DNA of 64,000 nucleotides, taken from positions 23,492 to 87,491 of the forward strand of contig JAAPAO010000082.1 in NCBI GenBank assembly GCA_013115145.1, given 5' to 3'. Both the position numbers and the translations under genes were made by a program. Below are positions 23,898-34,719 of the stretch, piece after piece (position 1 is the first letter of the stretch; each line of letters starts with the position of its first letter). The notes under the pieces were generated by a model. It was given only the letters and a program-made list of their open reading frames with translations, did no database searches and was not told the origin of the DNA. This stretch comes from Perkinsus chesapeaki (lineage: Eukaryota > Perkinsozoa > Perkinsida > Perkinsidae).

Positions 23898-24210
23898 GCT
23901 GCCGATCCAGTTTACGATGTTATTGGCTTATGCCTTTCAATAGCCACAATGTATATCAAATAATCGTGAATAAAGCTTATGTTACTGGGAATCATCACCC
24001 GTCATCATCATCATTGACTGTAATCCTTGCGTTCTCGCTGGGCATGCCCCCCCTTTCTCCTCCTTTAAACATTGTTGCCGCCCTATCTGCCGCCGTTCAT
24101 TTACCTGTTTCTTGCTCTTCTTCTACTTCCACGACCATCACTAAACTATTGTACATTGACATCGCCCTCCTGTTGTGTTACTTCATCGGTGGACCACCTC
24201 ACCAGTTGCA
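23898..24210. other. Short intergenic interval
   Basis: About 310 bp between the DCP1 stop and the asparaginase start. It is C/T-rich toward the right, consistent with trans- or cis-splice acceptor sequence, but no specific site was identified. Confidence 0.35.
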
Positions 24211-26279
24211 ATGGACTCCACTGAGAACCCTTCCAACCGCCCCAGTCCAACAGATGGCATTCTACCGTCCCTTATAGTGTCCCATCCAGGCGGTTCTTTT
24301 GCTAAAGATGGTCGAGAGAACAGCAAGGTAGTATCAAGGTTTGGGGTGGCCAATATGGGATCGATAGGTGCTTATGATCTACACCGGCGGGACAGTGGGC
24401 ATGCAACCGGGCCCTGATGGGTCTCTGCGACCTGTGCCGGGCTTCCTCACTGAGAAAATATCAAAGTTGGAGGAGCTTAAGCGGCCAGGCATGCCTGATT
24501 GCACTGTAAGAGTGATGCTGGAGATGCTTGGTAGTAGATGAGGCAAAGCTTAGGTTATTGAGTGGGAGGAGCTAATCGACAGTTCTGATGTTACACCAGA
24601 GCATTGGGCTAAGATGGCAAAGGTAATGGTGGGGTAAGGGAAGTGCCTAGGATAGTGTTCTAGCATCCCCTTAGTAGAATGATACTGCGTAGGGGGAAAG
24701 ATGCTGAGAATAGCAGTAGAGATAGCATCACTTGACCTCCTTCACAGGGCTGAACTTGGGCTGTAACAAGTTGTGTCGTGAGCTCCATCAGCTTCGTTAT
24801 ATTCCATCCTGCGACTTTTCCAAATCTTTGTTTGAAATATCTCTTGTCCTCGTCATTTTACCTCGTACTAAAGTTGAGTTGCGTAGCTATATCGTTTCAG
24901 TGTATCGAAGAGAACTACTATGATTACGATGGTTTCGTTATCGTCCACGGCACGGACACTATGGCCTATACAGCAGCAGCTCTATCCTTTATGATGGCTA
25001 ATCTAGCCAAGACTGTCGTCCTCACTGGCTCAATTTTACCATTTGGGGAGCCACACAGCGATGCTCGAAGGAATATAATAGTATCCACGTTGATTGCTGG
25101 TAGTGTCTGATAACCGCCGTCATTGGTGATGGCAATTAAATCACAGGTGTTTGTAACATCCCCGAGGTGTGCGTTTTCTTCAATACCAGCCTCCTTAGAG
25201 GTTGTCGGTCTGTCAAGGTAATGCCAAGCATCGAGTATTTCATCCAATTGATAGCTTACAGGTTGACAGCGGTTCAATAGCAGCGTTCGAGTCGCCCAAC
25301 TTCCCTCCACTAGCCACATTAGGGGTCGGTATCCACTTCAATGATCACCTGCTCATGCCTGCACCAAAGGGAAGGTTCCACGTCCACACCAATATGGAGA
25401 ATTCAATACTAGTTGTTAGGATGGTAGGCCGCCGCCGGCGCCGCTTTGGTCAGTGTTGATATTGTACTGTGGGTGTTGATAGGTGCCAGGCTTTGCTGAT
25501 CTGGAGACATTGAAGGATAGTGCGGTAAAAGGAGTGGTGCTATCGCTCTATGGGACTGGGAATGCTCCTGCTAAACAGCAGAATTTCATCAACTGGCTGC
25601 AGAGGTGACCTGGTGGAGGGTAAAGTCTTTCGCTGGATGGTGCCCAACATGTCGTTGATCTCAAGCGTATGTCTCCGAACTGGATTTAAGCTCGGTCAAG
25701 CTTTACCACTTGGTCTCGAAGGTTGTATGGTATCAACCAGGGGGCCATAGAGGATGATCAAGTGTTAGGTCCGGAAGGAACGCACTTGATGTTTCCTTTT
25801 TGGTCAAGTAACATATTTCCTAGTAAGATTTCAATTGTATCTTCACCGTGTTAGAGATATTTTTTGATCTCCGGGCAATATATTCCTGTGAAGCTTGAAG
25901 ATTCCCTGCTATCTTAACGCTACCTGTTCTATGTCGGTCAGGTTCCACGAGAGAGGGATTGCCGTTGTAGCAGCCTCACAGTGTCTTAAGGGCCACGTGG
26001 AGCTGAATGCCTATGCTGTTGGTGCGCGCCTGTTGTCGGTTGGTGTTATCAGCGCTGGTGATATGACAGTGGAAGCAACGGTTACCAAACTCAGCTACTT
26101 GTTGGGGCGGGGGTTATCACTAAAGCAGATCAGCCGGGCGTTCGAGATGTCTCTTCGGGGGGAAGTCACCGAGGTGAGCGTGAGGCTCATACCGCTCTCT
26201 TGTTTAAGATGCTTTCTTTTAGAGTAATGGCAATGAAGACGTCTTCCGCGGTTTTGCTGGAGTTGTATCCAAATTGTAG
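24211..26279 (+). CDS. ASPG: Type I (cytosolic) L-asparaginase
   Basis: Multi-exon. Exon 1 is MDSTENPSNRPSPTDGILPS to ENSK; a 46-nt intron joins it to VLMIYTGGTVGMQPGPDG with the catalytic TGGT threonine. Later exons give VIEWEELIDSSD (DSSN-like loop), CIEENYYDYDGFVIVHGTDTM (second catalytic HGTDT), LTGSILPFGEPHSDARRN, VDSGSIAAFESPNFPPLATL, GVVLSLYGTGNAPAKQQNF and GIAVVAASQCLKGHVELNAY. The last exons read RGEVTE then SNGNEDVFRGFAGVVSKL. These are the ordered landmarks of AnsA/ASPG enzymes, which hydrolyse asparagine to aspartate and ammonia. No signal peptide is seen, so it is probably cytosolic. No lysophospholipase or ankyrin extension as in mammalian ASPG is seen. Two introns are longer (about 260 and 330 nt) than the typical 45 nt. 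Confidence 0.9.
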
Positions 26280-26516
26280 CAATCAACATCCGACAGCAGC
26301 CATGTGGCATTTTATCACTGATTTATTTGACCTTGTTACTGTACATGCCCAGATCTTGCGTTACCAGTCGGGAGGCTCCAATATAGCTCTTAAGCTCCGG
26401 ACGTGAGGGCTAGGGGAAACTGTTAATGTGATATATGAGCTCCGAACTAGGGTATCAACTTGTGACCGTTGTCCCTCTACGCCTCACTTTGTTGCCCCCA
26501 GTAGGCCCAATTGATA

Positions 26517-27092
26517 ATGGTTAAGCGTCGTAAGGTGCCCACTAAAGAGCCAGAAGAGCCTAAGGAAGAGGACCCATCTCAATGGTCACGAGGCCAACGT
26601 AAACGAAGAGTCCGAAAAGAAGCTTTGAGTAAGCACTCGAGCGATTGTCATCGTTATCTTCTTCGATGCCAGTCCGAAAGAAACAGTTCGCAGCCGAACA
26701 GGTGAGGGCGAAACACATGAAGGAGGCCGAGGCGAAGGATAAGAGTGAGTCGCATCTGTTGGAGTAGCTCTGGTTATCGCTGGGCTTCAGGGAACGTATT
26801 GGCAAACCTTCAAGCTCTGAGGGGGTCCCTTAAGTTGGATCTTCAAGATGATAATGCTAAGGATCGGAAACATAAGAAGTTGCGTAAATTGGCGGCAAAG
26901 CCGAAGTCTCGGGCAGCTCAGCACAAGCAGAATCTCCGGGAGGTTCTCCAGTATAAAAGCGTAAGTCTGCCTTCTGTTGGCGTGCGGTAGTTGTTAACAC
27001 CACAGGTGCTGTCTTTCGAGCCCTTCCAGCAGAATCCATTAGCGGCAATCCAGCAGCACCTTCGCAACACTCAAGGAGGCTCTGCCGCTTAA
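26517..27092 (+). CDS. SLX9: SLX9-like ribosome biogenesis protein
   Basis: Four exons, about 145 residues. Exon 1 MVKRRKVPTKEPEEPKEEDP leads to SQWSRGQRKRRVRKEAL. Spliced frames continue IRKKQFAAEQVRAKHMKEAE, RNVLANLQALRGSLKLDL and basic HKKLRKLAAKPKSRAAQHKQ, and end VLSFEPFQQNPLAAIQQHL. The Trp-Ser-(K/R)GxR(K/R)R start and the final FxxNPLxAIxxHL motif are the family's signature. SLX9 (FAM207A/SLX9 family) acts in nucleolar pre-40S ribosome maturation and export. The small size and very basic composition fit. Introns flank in phases that keep frame. Confidence 0.8.
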
Positions 27093-27543
27093 CAACGTTA
27101 CTTCAACAGCTCACTTCGCAGTGTTCAGTGTTAATAATAGGATGACCCTAGTTCGATCCCCGGTTACGGTGTTTTATGGTGATCCTTTTGGAGCGATCAT
27201 CCGTACGCTGCTTTTCGACTTGGGTGTCTCCAAACGGGTATATAGCCAAATGGACATCCGGAGCTCCGATGAAGCTTCCATTGCCATCGAAAGTACTGGC
27301 AAATAGTCTAGACATTGATGCTCAGTGGCTCTTCAAGAAGTTGTAACTGCTGCATGAACTCGAAATACGTTTCACAACTGCTTACCGAGCTCGCTGTTGA
27401 AATGATAAGGGCACTGCGATCAAAGAGCTGTGGGAGGTTCGGTTCCACTCTCGGGGCTGTTCACAACCATTACGGCAGCAACTTGGGATATAGCTAGGAG
27501 GTGTTGGTGCCACATACTCGATAACAGTCAAAGGTCAACAGAA
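27093..27543. other. Interval with unresolved short frames
   Basis: Between SLX9 and FAHD1. Open plus-strand frames (27121-27306, 27315-27497) and a minus-strand frame are present, but they share no recognisable motif. Part of it may be FAHD1 5' sequence. Confidence 0.35.
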
Positions 27544-28766
27544 ATGAGCGAGACGCATGTGACCTACAAACTCGCCTGTGTTGTACCGTTGCTGTCTACT
27601 CAAGCTTTCGTTCGGGCCATCTAGTCTTCTAGATACTTTGTGTGGCGAAGAACTTTGCCAACTCGAAGGAGGAGCTCAAAACCCATAGGAGCAAACTGAC
27701 GGAATCGATGGAGAAGGTATCAGCCATTAGCAGATTAGCTCACCACCTAGCTGTCAATTTCTGGTGACAAATGACTGATTAGCGAGGCGACCTTGATAGA
27801 TTCTGGTGGAGCTTATTTTAAGTGCATTTCCGAACCTGCCGATTGCGACCCTGTTCTCAGGCGATCATCTTCAGTAAGTCCTTCACTTCACTAGTTCCCA
27901 TAGAGCAGCCCATATCACTACAACAACGCACTGATGTCTACTACGAGACGGAGCTAGCATTATTGATTGCAAAAACGGTGACCTTCCGCCAGTCTTCTCT
28001 CATGCTTTTCAAAGCGTAGCAGTTACCATGCTCCGTTGGTGGCTGCGATCCTCAAGATTCCCTTGCCGCTGTCGGAGGGCTCGCAGTGGCGTTGGATCTC
28101 ACCCTAAAGGATGTTCAGAACTCCTGCAAAGCCGTCGGAGGTAGCGCTTGTTGTCGGCGAGCTAACTTCAAATTCATCTAGGCTCGTGGGAGAAGGCCAA
28201 GGGCTTTGACAGGAGCAGTCCTATATCGGACTGGGTTAAAATCGATGGCCTTAGAGATGACATGAAGTGGACTATCACAACTACTATTGATGGGCAATTG
28301 GTAAGCTATCACAATGCCGCCTTGCCTTCGGCTGTGTAGCCAGGGGGTCATAAAGGAATACCAGATGTTACGCCTAGAGCTTGAAGTCACTTGATATCTT
28401 TCCTGGGACCATGTAACTTCCGCATTAGATCATCACCGAGGGGCACCCTTCAATGGAGCTAGACAAATCCTTGCGCCAATTCATTGTACGGGTTGTGCCT
28501 TTCTAGGTCCAACAGCAAAGTACTGGAGATATGCTAGTTCCGATAGGGCATCTCCTTTCACAATTGACCAATTCCTTTACCCTATTGCCGGGAGACATAG
28601 TAAGTCCTAAGGTGTCATCAAAAGGCTAACACCTGTCGTCTATCTTAAGATTCTTACGGGAACCCCTGTGCTGCCGAAGGGGCCTGGAAGGTTGGCGCCT
28701 GGCATGCAGTTGGAGATGAGCATTGAACCATCGATTGGAACCTTCACTACTAAGATAACCGAATAG
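27544..28766 (+). CDS. FAHD1: FAHD1-type fumarylacetoacetate hydrolase family protein
   Basis: Multi-exon. A proposed first exon MSETHVTYKLAC joins ILCVAKNFANSKEELKTH, matching the IxCVGxNYxxH start of the family. Next come AIIFSKSFTSLVPIEQPISL and DVYYETELALLIAKT, containing the two metal-ligand glutamates (E-x-E), though the usual preceding His is Tyr here. GLAVALDLTLKDVQNSCKAV, SWEKAKGFDRSSPISDW, a lid/beta strand exon ending TLLPGDI and then ILTGTPVLPKGPGRLAPGMQ complete the fold. FAHD1 is a mitochondrial acylpyruvase/oxaloacetate decarboxylase in animals; no clear presequence is seen here. The first exon is the least certain part. Confidence 0.8.
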
Positions 28767-28906
28767 TTCTCATCGTGAAGTAGTTATCTGTTGAGCTGTA
28801 AGCTACAATCAAATGACACTAACTGATATAACAACGCAATTGTCGATTAAGGGAAATGAAGACCACAAAAGGGGCTATAACTAATAAGTCACTTGTCTAA
28901 ATAGGA

Positions 28907-30658
28907 TTACCAGAGTAACGCAGCCGAGGCAGTTGTTGAAGTACTGTCGCAGTCACGACACATGCATCTGTCTACATCCTGGTGGTAGTCTTTAACACAG
29001 TTGGAGAACCCCATTTGGCGGGAGAACTCATCACCATAATAACATCTTACCCATTCCCAGTTATGAATAACATACAATGAACCGTGAATATCGTAAAGGT
29101 AGTCGAATTGTTCTTGAGTGAGAATGCCGTCGGAAACTGTACGAGCCTTTAACTCATTAAGCAAGTCCCAAGCATATTCGATACCACCAGAGGGATCGGG
29201 ATACGAATCGGTACCATAGGCACACATGGAGAGCTTCCAGCAATACTGATCAACGGTACAAGAACCTTCCAACATGATGGTGATCTTAGCCTTTAGATTC
29301 TCCCATCCAGGTTGAGTACAAACTTCACATTGTTCAGTCATCATATAATTCATACGATATAAAAGATCATCTTTATAATCTCCATCAATAGCATTACGAT
29401 AAAGCATCATAGTAGCATGATCAGCATATTGCATTATATATTGAGTACCAAGAGTATTCTTTTGTCCTTCTATAGCAAAATCAATAAATAATGATCCAGG
29501 AGCATAACCCATCTTATTAGTAACATCCTCCTTCATCTCTTGAGCCTTCAGCAAAGTCTTCTTGATATCTTCGGGCTCCATATGTTCCACATCGAAACTC
29601 AAACCGACTGGAGCAATGGCTTGCATATCCTTAGCCGTGATGTAGTCCTCCAAGTACTTCTGGAACGTATCCACGAACTCGAGCATACGAGATCCCTTGC
29701 CGGTCTTGACATCCCCGTATGTGAGCCATAACCTTTGGTCGTTACCGGTGCGTTGGCGCCATTCTTTCATAAAAGGTAGCAGCTTCTCTGCATCATGAAT
29801 TCGGTCTGGATTGGTGTTATCAGCAATGTTAACATAAACATCACCAGAGTTCCATAATTTACCAATATCAGAGGCACCAAAGTTAATCAATGATGGATCA
29901 CCCTTCCTCCAATAATCTTGAGACCATGAGTATGTACCAAACCTACGCTCATTCGTCTCGTTACTAGTAGTAGTGGTAGGTGTCGGTGTTGTCGTCACCT
30001 CTGTGGTGGCTGTCGTTAAAGGCGACGTTGTCCCATGAATCGTGGAAGCAACAGTCGTTGTAGTTGGCAGTTCAGTCGTAGTGGTGACAGCCTCCCTGGT
30101 CGTCATGACAGACCCAGATGTCGTCTGAGTGCTGGCTGCAGCACTCGACGTTGATGGTGGAGTAGTGCCGCTTGTGCTGGTCGTACTGGTCGTGGTAGCA
30201 GGAGCCTCTGTGGTCGTCATCGCCTGTGACGTAACAGAGTGGCAGGAACATGGGGCATTGGTGCCTGAGCAGACACTTGGAACTGTCCAGTATTTGCAGT
30301 AGGATCCCGGGTGCAGTGATGCACAATACGAGTCTCCTTCAGTGCAACCGGTTTCGGTTGTTGTAGATGTCGCCGCAGTGGTGGGCGTGGTCACCGAGTG
30401 CACGGAAGCTGTCGTGCTACTTTTCCTTGTAGTTGTGGTGGCCGGACCTTCGGTCGTGCCCTGTGGGGTGGTGCTGCCATCGCAAGAACACTCAGTGTTA
30501 TCAGACTGGCATCTGCTGGGAGTCTCCCAGTACTTACAGTACGACCCCGGATGAATTGAGGCGCAGAAAGCATCCCCAGAGGGACAGTCAGTAGTGGCAG
30601 CAGAAGTGAGAGAGTATAATGATAAGACGGAGAGATAAGATATTATAAAGCTTTTCAT
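28907..30658 (-). CDS. Secreted glycosidase-like family copy 2, with two six-cysteine modules
   Basis: Intronless. Starting at MKSFIISYLSVLSLYSLTSA gives a textbook signal peptide; an in-frame ATG 33 bases upstream would bury it. Two six-cysteine modules follow (DCPSGDAFCASIHPGSYCKY and GCTEGDSYCASLHPGSYCKY), separated and followed by Thr-rich linkers. The large domain starts RRFGTYSWSQDYW. Hydrophobic strands at regular intervals (FGTYSW, VYVNIAD, RLWLTYGD, VGLSFDVEHM, SLFIDFAI, TMMLYRN, ITIMLEGSC, YVIHNWEWVRC) suggest a (beta/alpha)8 barrel with acidic residues after strands 4 and 7, as in clan GH-A glycosidases; that is inference. The C-terminus has extra Cys residues (RCMCRDCD). It is probably secreted; substrate unknown. 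Confidence 0.8.
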   Translation of the reverse strand: MKSFIISYLSVLSLYSLTSAATTDCPSGDAFCASIHPGSYCKYWETPSRCQSDNTECSCDGSTTPQGTTEGPATTTTRKSSTTASVHSVTTPTTAATSTTTETGCTEGDSYCASLHPGSYCKYWTVPSVCSGTNAPCSCHSVTSQAMTTTEAPATTTSTTSTSGTTPPSTSSAAASTQTTSGSVMTTREAVTTTTELPTTTTVASTIHGTTSPLTTATTEVTTTPTPTTTTSNETNERRFGTYSWSQDYWRKGDPSLINFGASDIGKLWNSGDVYVNIADNTNPDRIHDAEKLLPFMKEWRQRTGNDQRLWLTYGDVKTGKGSRMLEFVDTFQKYLEDYITAKDMQAIAPVGLSFDVEHMEPEDIKKTLLKAQEMKEDVTNKMGYAPGSLFIDFAIEGQKNTLGTQYIMQYADHATMMLYRNAIDGDYKDDLLYRMNYMMTEQCEVCTQPGWENLKAKITIMLEGSCTVDQYCWKLSMCAYGTDSYPDPSGGIEYAWDLLNELKARTVSDGILTQEQFDYLYDIHGSLYVIHNWEWVRCYYGDEFSRQMGFSNCVKDYHQDVDRCMCRDCDSTSTTASAALLW

Positions 30659-30691
30659 AGTAACAGAAGCGAAAAGGAACTGCTTAGCCAC

Positions 30692-31709
30692 ATAGTAACT
30701 GCCTATTTCACTAATATCGCATTTTCCTGCTTAGTCGTTTCCACAGCTCCATTAGTGACACAATGGACCGCTGTGTGAGCACGCGAAGGACAGAGTTGTG
30801 TATTTTTCCTGTCTTTGGTTTCATCTACCAAATCCATTTATCAATTATCGACAGATGCCGGCCACCGACCTTGAAAGCAAGATGTCGTTCTTAGACCTTT
30901 ACTGGCTTGAGTAGTGCTTTCTTCGGGACAGAAAGCTTGCTGTATCGCTACTAGCACTGTATCTTCGAAGTATCTTTCGGGGACAACTTATTGTGTCATG
31001 ATATACAACCAACACAACAGGACAGGCACCTTTACACTTCGTTTCGTCCAGAACCCATCTTCCCGCCTAAGACATCGGACAGCCAATACCGTAATGACGT
31101 CCAACTCGATGAAAACGTGCAGTTTGTCACATGATCACCGAACCCTATGGCTCACTGATTCCTAACGTCGTCCCACGAACCCCATGCACCCTACAGGTGA
31201 CATTAGTATTCACATCCAAGCTGCTGCGGAAAGACACTAGTTTTACGGTCGTCGTCGGGTACCGTTTCAGTGTTGACGTTGTTATATTATCTATTCTTGC
31301 ATTCTTCATTATTGCTTGTATCGAAAGCATTTCTTGATTCGGACACTATAGTATAACACAACCAAGTGAATTGGAGAGGAAAACAAAAGCCTTGCTGATG
31401 AGACAGTGTACTTCTACGGATGGGATATTGATCAGTGTTGAGAAGGAGACGTGATGATAGTGTCGTTGTTATTATTATTAGCAGATATGACTACAATGCA
31501 ACACAACTAATACTACTATTGCGTGCAGCACTGTACCCCATCAGTTAGGCATTGGGAAGCACAAGAGGCAATACTCTACTGGATGCCCCATTAACGAATG
31601 GTACGATAATAAGATATAGGAGGGAAGGAAAACAACAGCAACAACAACCTCATAACAATCCACCACCAGCAATGACATTATAACAATGGAAACCATTTTC
31701 TTCATCAAT
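30692..31709. other. Intergenic interval, about 1 kb, nothing recognised
   Basis: It separates two minus-strand genes (5' side of family copy 2 and 3' side of the unknown basic protein). Only short frames are present, with no motif. Confidence 0.45.
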
Positions 31710-33874
31710 CTAGAACGGGGCCTCATTTGCCAGAAACCAAAGCTGCTGTCGTGCTGCACTAAATACGTCTGTTGAGTCCAGTTCATAGAACTCATAAAAG
31801 GTTCGTTTAACCTTAACTGCTGCTGCTGCTGCCGCTTCCCTCTTCAATGCTGCAGCTTCTATCTCACCATTCGCCCTGGGCACCGCCTCACTCGTTCGCT
31901 TACTAGCTTCCAACACCGGAGCTGTCTTCTCCGTTCTCAATCTAGGCGCTGCTGCTGTTGAAGATGATGACGTCTTAGGTGCACTACCATTAAACGTACC
32001 CTTCCCTGTGCGCAATCCACCAGTATTCTTCCCCTTTTCCCCACTAGACGCCATTTGTCGGCCTCGAGAGGTAACAGCAGCGGAAGCCTGCTTCTTCGGT
32101 AGTACCGCCTGTGGCTGCCTTCGTTGGTTCGGACCGGACGTCCGGCGATCTGCGCTATTAGAGGGCCGTTTAGGCTTATTTTTCCCCACAGTTTGCCATT
32201 CACCGTCCTCACTATCATCAACCGCTGTGACCACTTGTGCCCTAATCCCCATGGGCTCCACTACCCCACCGCTCTTTGCAGTAGCCCGCACTAGAGTACT
32301 CTCATGTACGATAATTGAATCAATTGATGAAGAGGATGACGATGAGGATGAAAGAGAGCTATCAGACCGCGATCGAGGTGACTGTGATGCTCCAGGAGAT
32401 ACTACCGTAGACACGGTACTGCTGTTGATACCATTACTAACCGCACCCGTGGGCACCTCCACAGTCGGCACCTTTGCTGAACCCTTTGAACTGTCTATCT
32501 TCCCCCTCGAATGAGCCTCAGCCTCCTGCTGACCACCTGCCTTCTTAGCTTGGCGCTTCTTCCTTTTCTTCGATCCTTTTGTCGTCTGTTGTTGTTGTTG
32601 CTGCTGCTGTTGCTCGGTCGGTTGCTCGCCAGCTTCGAGATCCACAAAAGGTATATTGGTGGACACAGATTCATAGGGTATGTATTGAAGGAATCGGGAC
32701 GAGGACGACTGTGGGGCACCGCCGAGGAATGGTGACATCTCCTGTTGCTGCTGTTCTCGTTGGCTTTCACGACTTAGCCGTTGAAGAGATGCGAAGCGGT
32801 CCTTATAGTACTCAGAGAGAATCCTCTGAAACAGATATGGACTACTCCGACACTTCCTCGTCCTCAGTCTTACGAATTCAAGTGCCTGCGCCAATATAGA
32901 GTCCAAATCACCGTACTTAACGACATTGTACTCTACACCGTCCAATAGACGATACCACATCTGAGATGAGAGCAAAGAGCGGTATGGCCATGCAGGGACA
33001 TCCAACACCGAAAGAGACTACCACCATAACCTTCAAACGTTACCCCTACTATATAGTACCTCCTTCCTTGTCACCAAACGGCTCCTATTCCTCTTGGCAT
33101 TTCGCAAGAAATCATCGCATCGCTCGTCGATGAACTACAGCAGAGACATGTGATGGACCGACAAAGGGGAGTGATATTACGTCGAAGAGACTATGGTTCA
33201 TCAGGGCCCTCATCCGTGGTTGAAGAGCGTCTGGCCTTCCATCGATCTCGTTGCTTGGGCCATTGTCCTCTAGTAACATATAACCTGATGACACCACTCC
33301 CGATACCATCGACCACATGCCCAGCCGGATAGGCTACCGTCTTTAAATGTAGCGGGTTGCTGTTTGGTAACTTCGTACTCAGGAAGTAAATTATGATTGG
33401 TAGTATCGAAGAGCTGCATAAGCCTCGGGTGCTTACTGCTGGAATCACTGTGATCGCCGCTGCCCATACGCGCACACCAAGCCGCCTAAACATGATAATA
33501 AAGTAGCGCCAGGCAGACCTCCGACGTGACCACGTACCCTTTGACGATCCATTAGCCGTGCAACAAACTCTTTATCAACAATAGTAAGCAATGACTGGCG
33601 GGCGGTGTTTGATAGCTTCCCATAGGCCTCCATTATCTCCTTTCTATTCACCTATAAGACACTCCCAAGATACCTCTATCAAGTGCATAGTTATTACCAT
33701 AGGAAGCTGCTTATCAATCTTAGCGAAGACGGACGGTATCATAACAGTAAAGGCATTGCCTGTTCCATGGCCGACATCCTCACGGAACGTTAAGCCTCTA
33801 GTCTGCTCTCCGCCCCCTCCAGCCGGGGCAGCTGTCCCGGACGGTCCCGATACAAGCTGGGGTCCGCGAGACAT
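31710..33874 (-). CDS. Unknown basic low-complexity protein
   Basis: Multi-exon. Apparent stops near 33112 and around 33.0 kb fall in 46-nt and 42-nt introns, so exons join in frame: NHSLFD to FIDERCDDFLRNAKRNRSRL and VTRKE to SLSVLDVPAWPYRSLLSSQM. The N-terminal part starts MSRGPQLVSGPSG and includes NRKEIMEAYGKLSNTARQSL and FVARLMDRQR. The last exon has Gln runs, a basic nuclear-localisation-like stretch (KGSKKRKKRQAKKA), Ser runs, GEWQTVGKNKPKRPS and a distinctive end FYEFYELDSTDVFSAARQQL. No family was recognised. Composition suggests a nuclear or RNA-associated protein, which is inference. Confidence 0.55.
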
Positions 33875-34719
33875 TAGTGCGGAAAAATGGTACTGAGAAT
33901 TTAAAGAGACCATGCCAAAGGGAAAAATAGGAAAGTGAATGACAGAAGGAAATCGAGAACTGGATAGATACCTCATAGTGTAATAGTGAATGCTTTATTT
34001 AGTTAATTATAGGAACATATCGCATTGGTGTAGTATGAGAACGTATCACGATAGTGACAAACATCATGTGGATAACACTGCATTGTGATCTCGGTGTGAA
34101 ATTGCCAGGTGAGAGCAACACGCACTCTAGTGAGTATCTTGAGGTAGGAAGAGTGTCTCATGTAATGGCAAGAGTAATGCTTATGGTAGACAATATTAGT
34201 GAAGCAAAGGACAGAGATCACAAGACAAAGCACATGAACAAAAAGTAAGAAATCGTTGGGAATTTGTTGCGCACTGAAACCAATTGGGTAGGAAGGTGAA
34301 TAGTCAAGTGAGCCATCAACGGTAGATAACAATACGAATACAGCGAGGAGACAATGCTAGATTCAACGATGCAGATTGCAATTATACGGCAGATGAGAGG
34401 ATAAGGAGAAAGAGAAAGTGAGTGCTGTGGGGTTCGAACCCACGCGGACACTGTCCATTGGATCTTAAGTCCAACCCCTTAACCGCTCGGGCAAACACTC
34501 CGCTGTAACGCAAGTTGAATTATTGGATACCCCCCGAAGAGCGCAAGGTGAATGACCACACTTCGACTTCCAACACAACCCTTTAGCACTAGAAACTGAA
34601 CGAGTTCTACAAGGGCGATTAACATCTTAAAACTCAAGTGGTATCACTTTGAAAAAATGAATAGGAAACATACTTAATGATACGCACTTGTGTTAAAACG
34701 AGCATTATTTGAGGCTTCG
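33875..34719. other. Intergenic interval containing tRNA-Leu
   Basis: Apart from the tRNA at 34419-34500, no coding or repeat feature was found between the two flanking minus-strand genes. Confidence 0.45.
34419..34500 (-). tRNA. tRNA-Leu (anticodon UAA)
   Basis: The reverse complement gives a class II tRNA of 82 nt. The acceptor is GAGTGTT/AGCACTC with discriminator A. The anticodon stem TTGGA/TCCAA has loop CTTAAGA, so the anticodon is TAA (leucine codon UUA). An extended variable arm (GGACAGTGTCC) follows, typical of tRNA-Leu. The T arm is GTGGG-TTCGAAC-CCCAC. No intron, no encoded CCA. Confidence 0.92.

Noticed and set aside
27140-27170. GTTCGATCCCC string suggesting a tRNA T arm
   Set aside because: The flanking bases do not form a T stem and no D or anticodon arms are found at proper distance.
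30342-30554. Plus-strand Val-rich frames opposite the Thr-rich linkers (also 9537-10091 and 46004-46246)
   Set aside because: They are antisense shadows of Thr/Ser codons on the minus strand.
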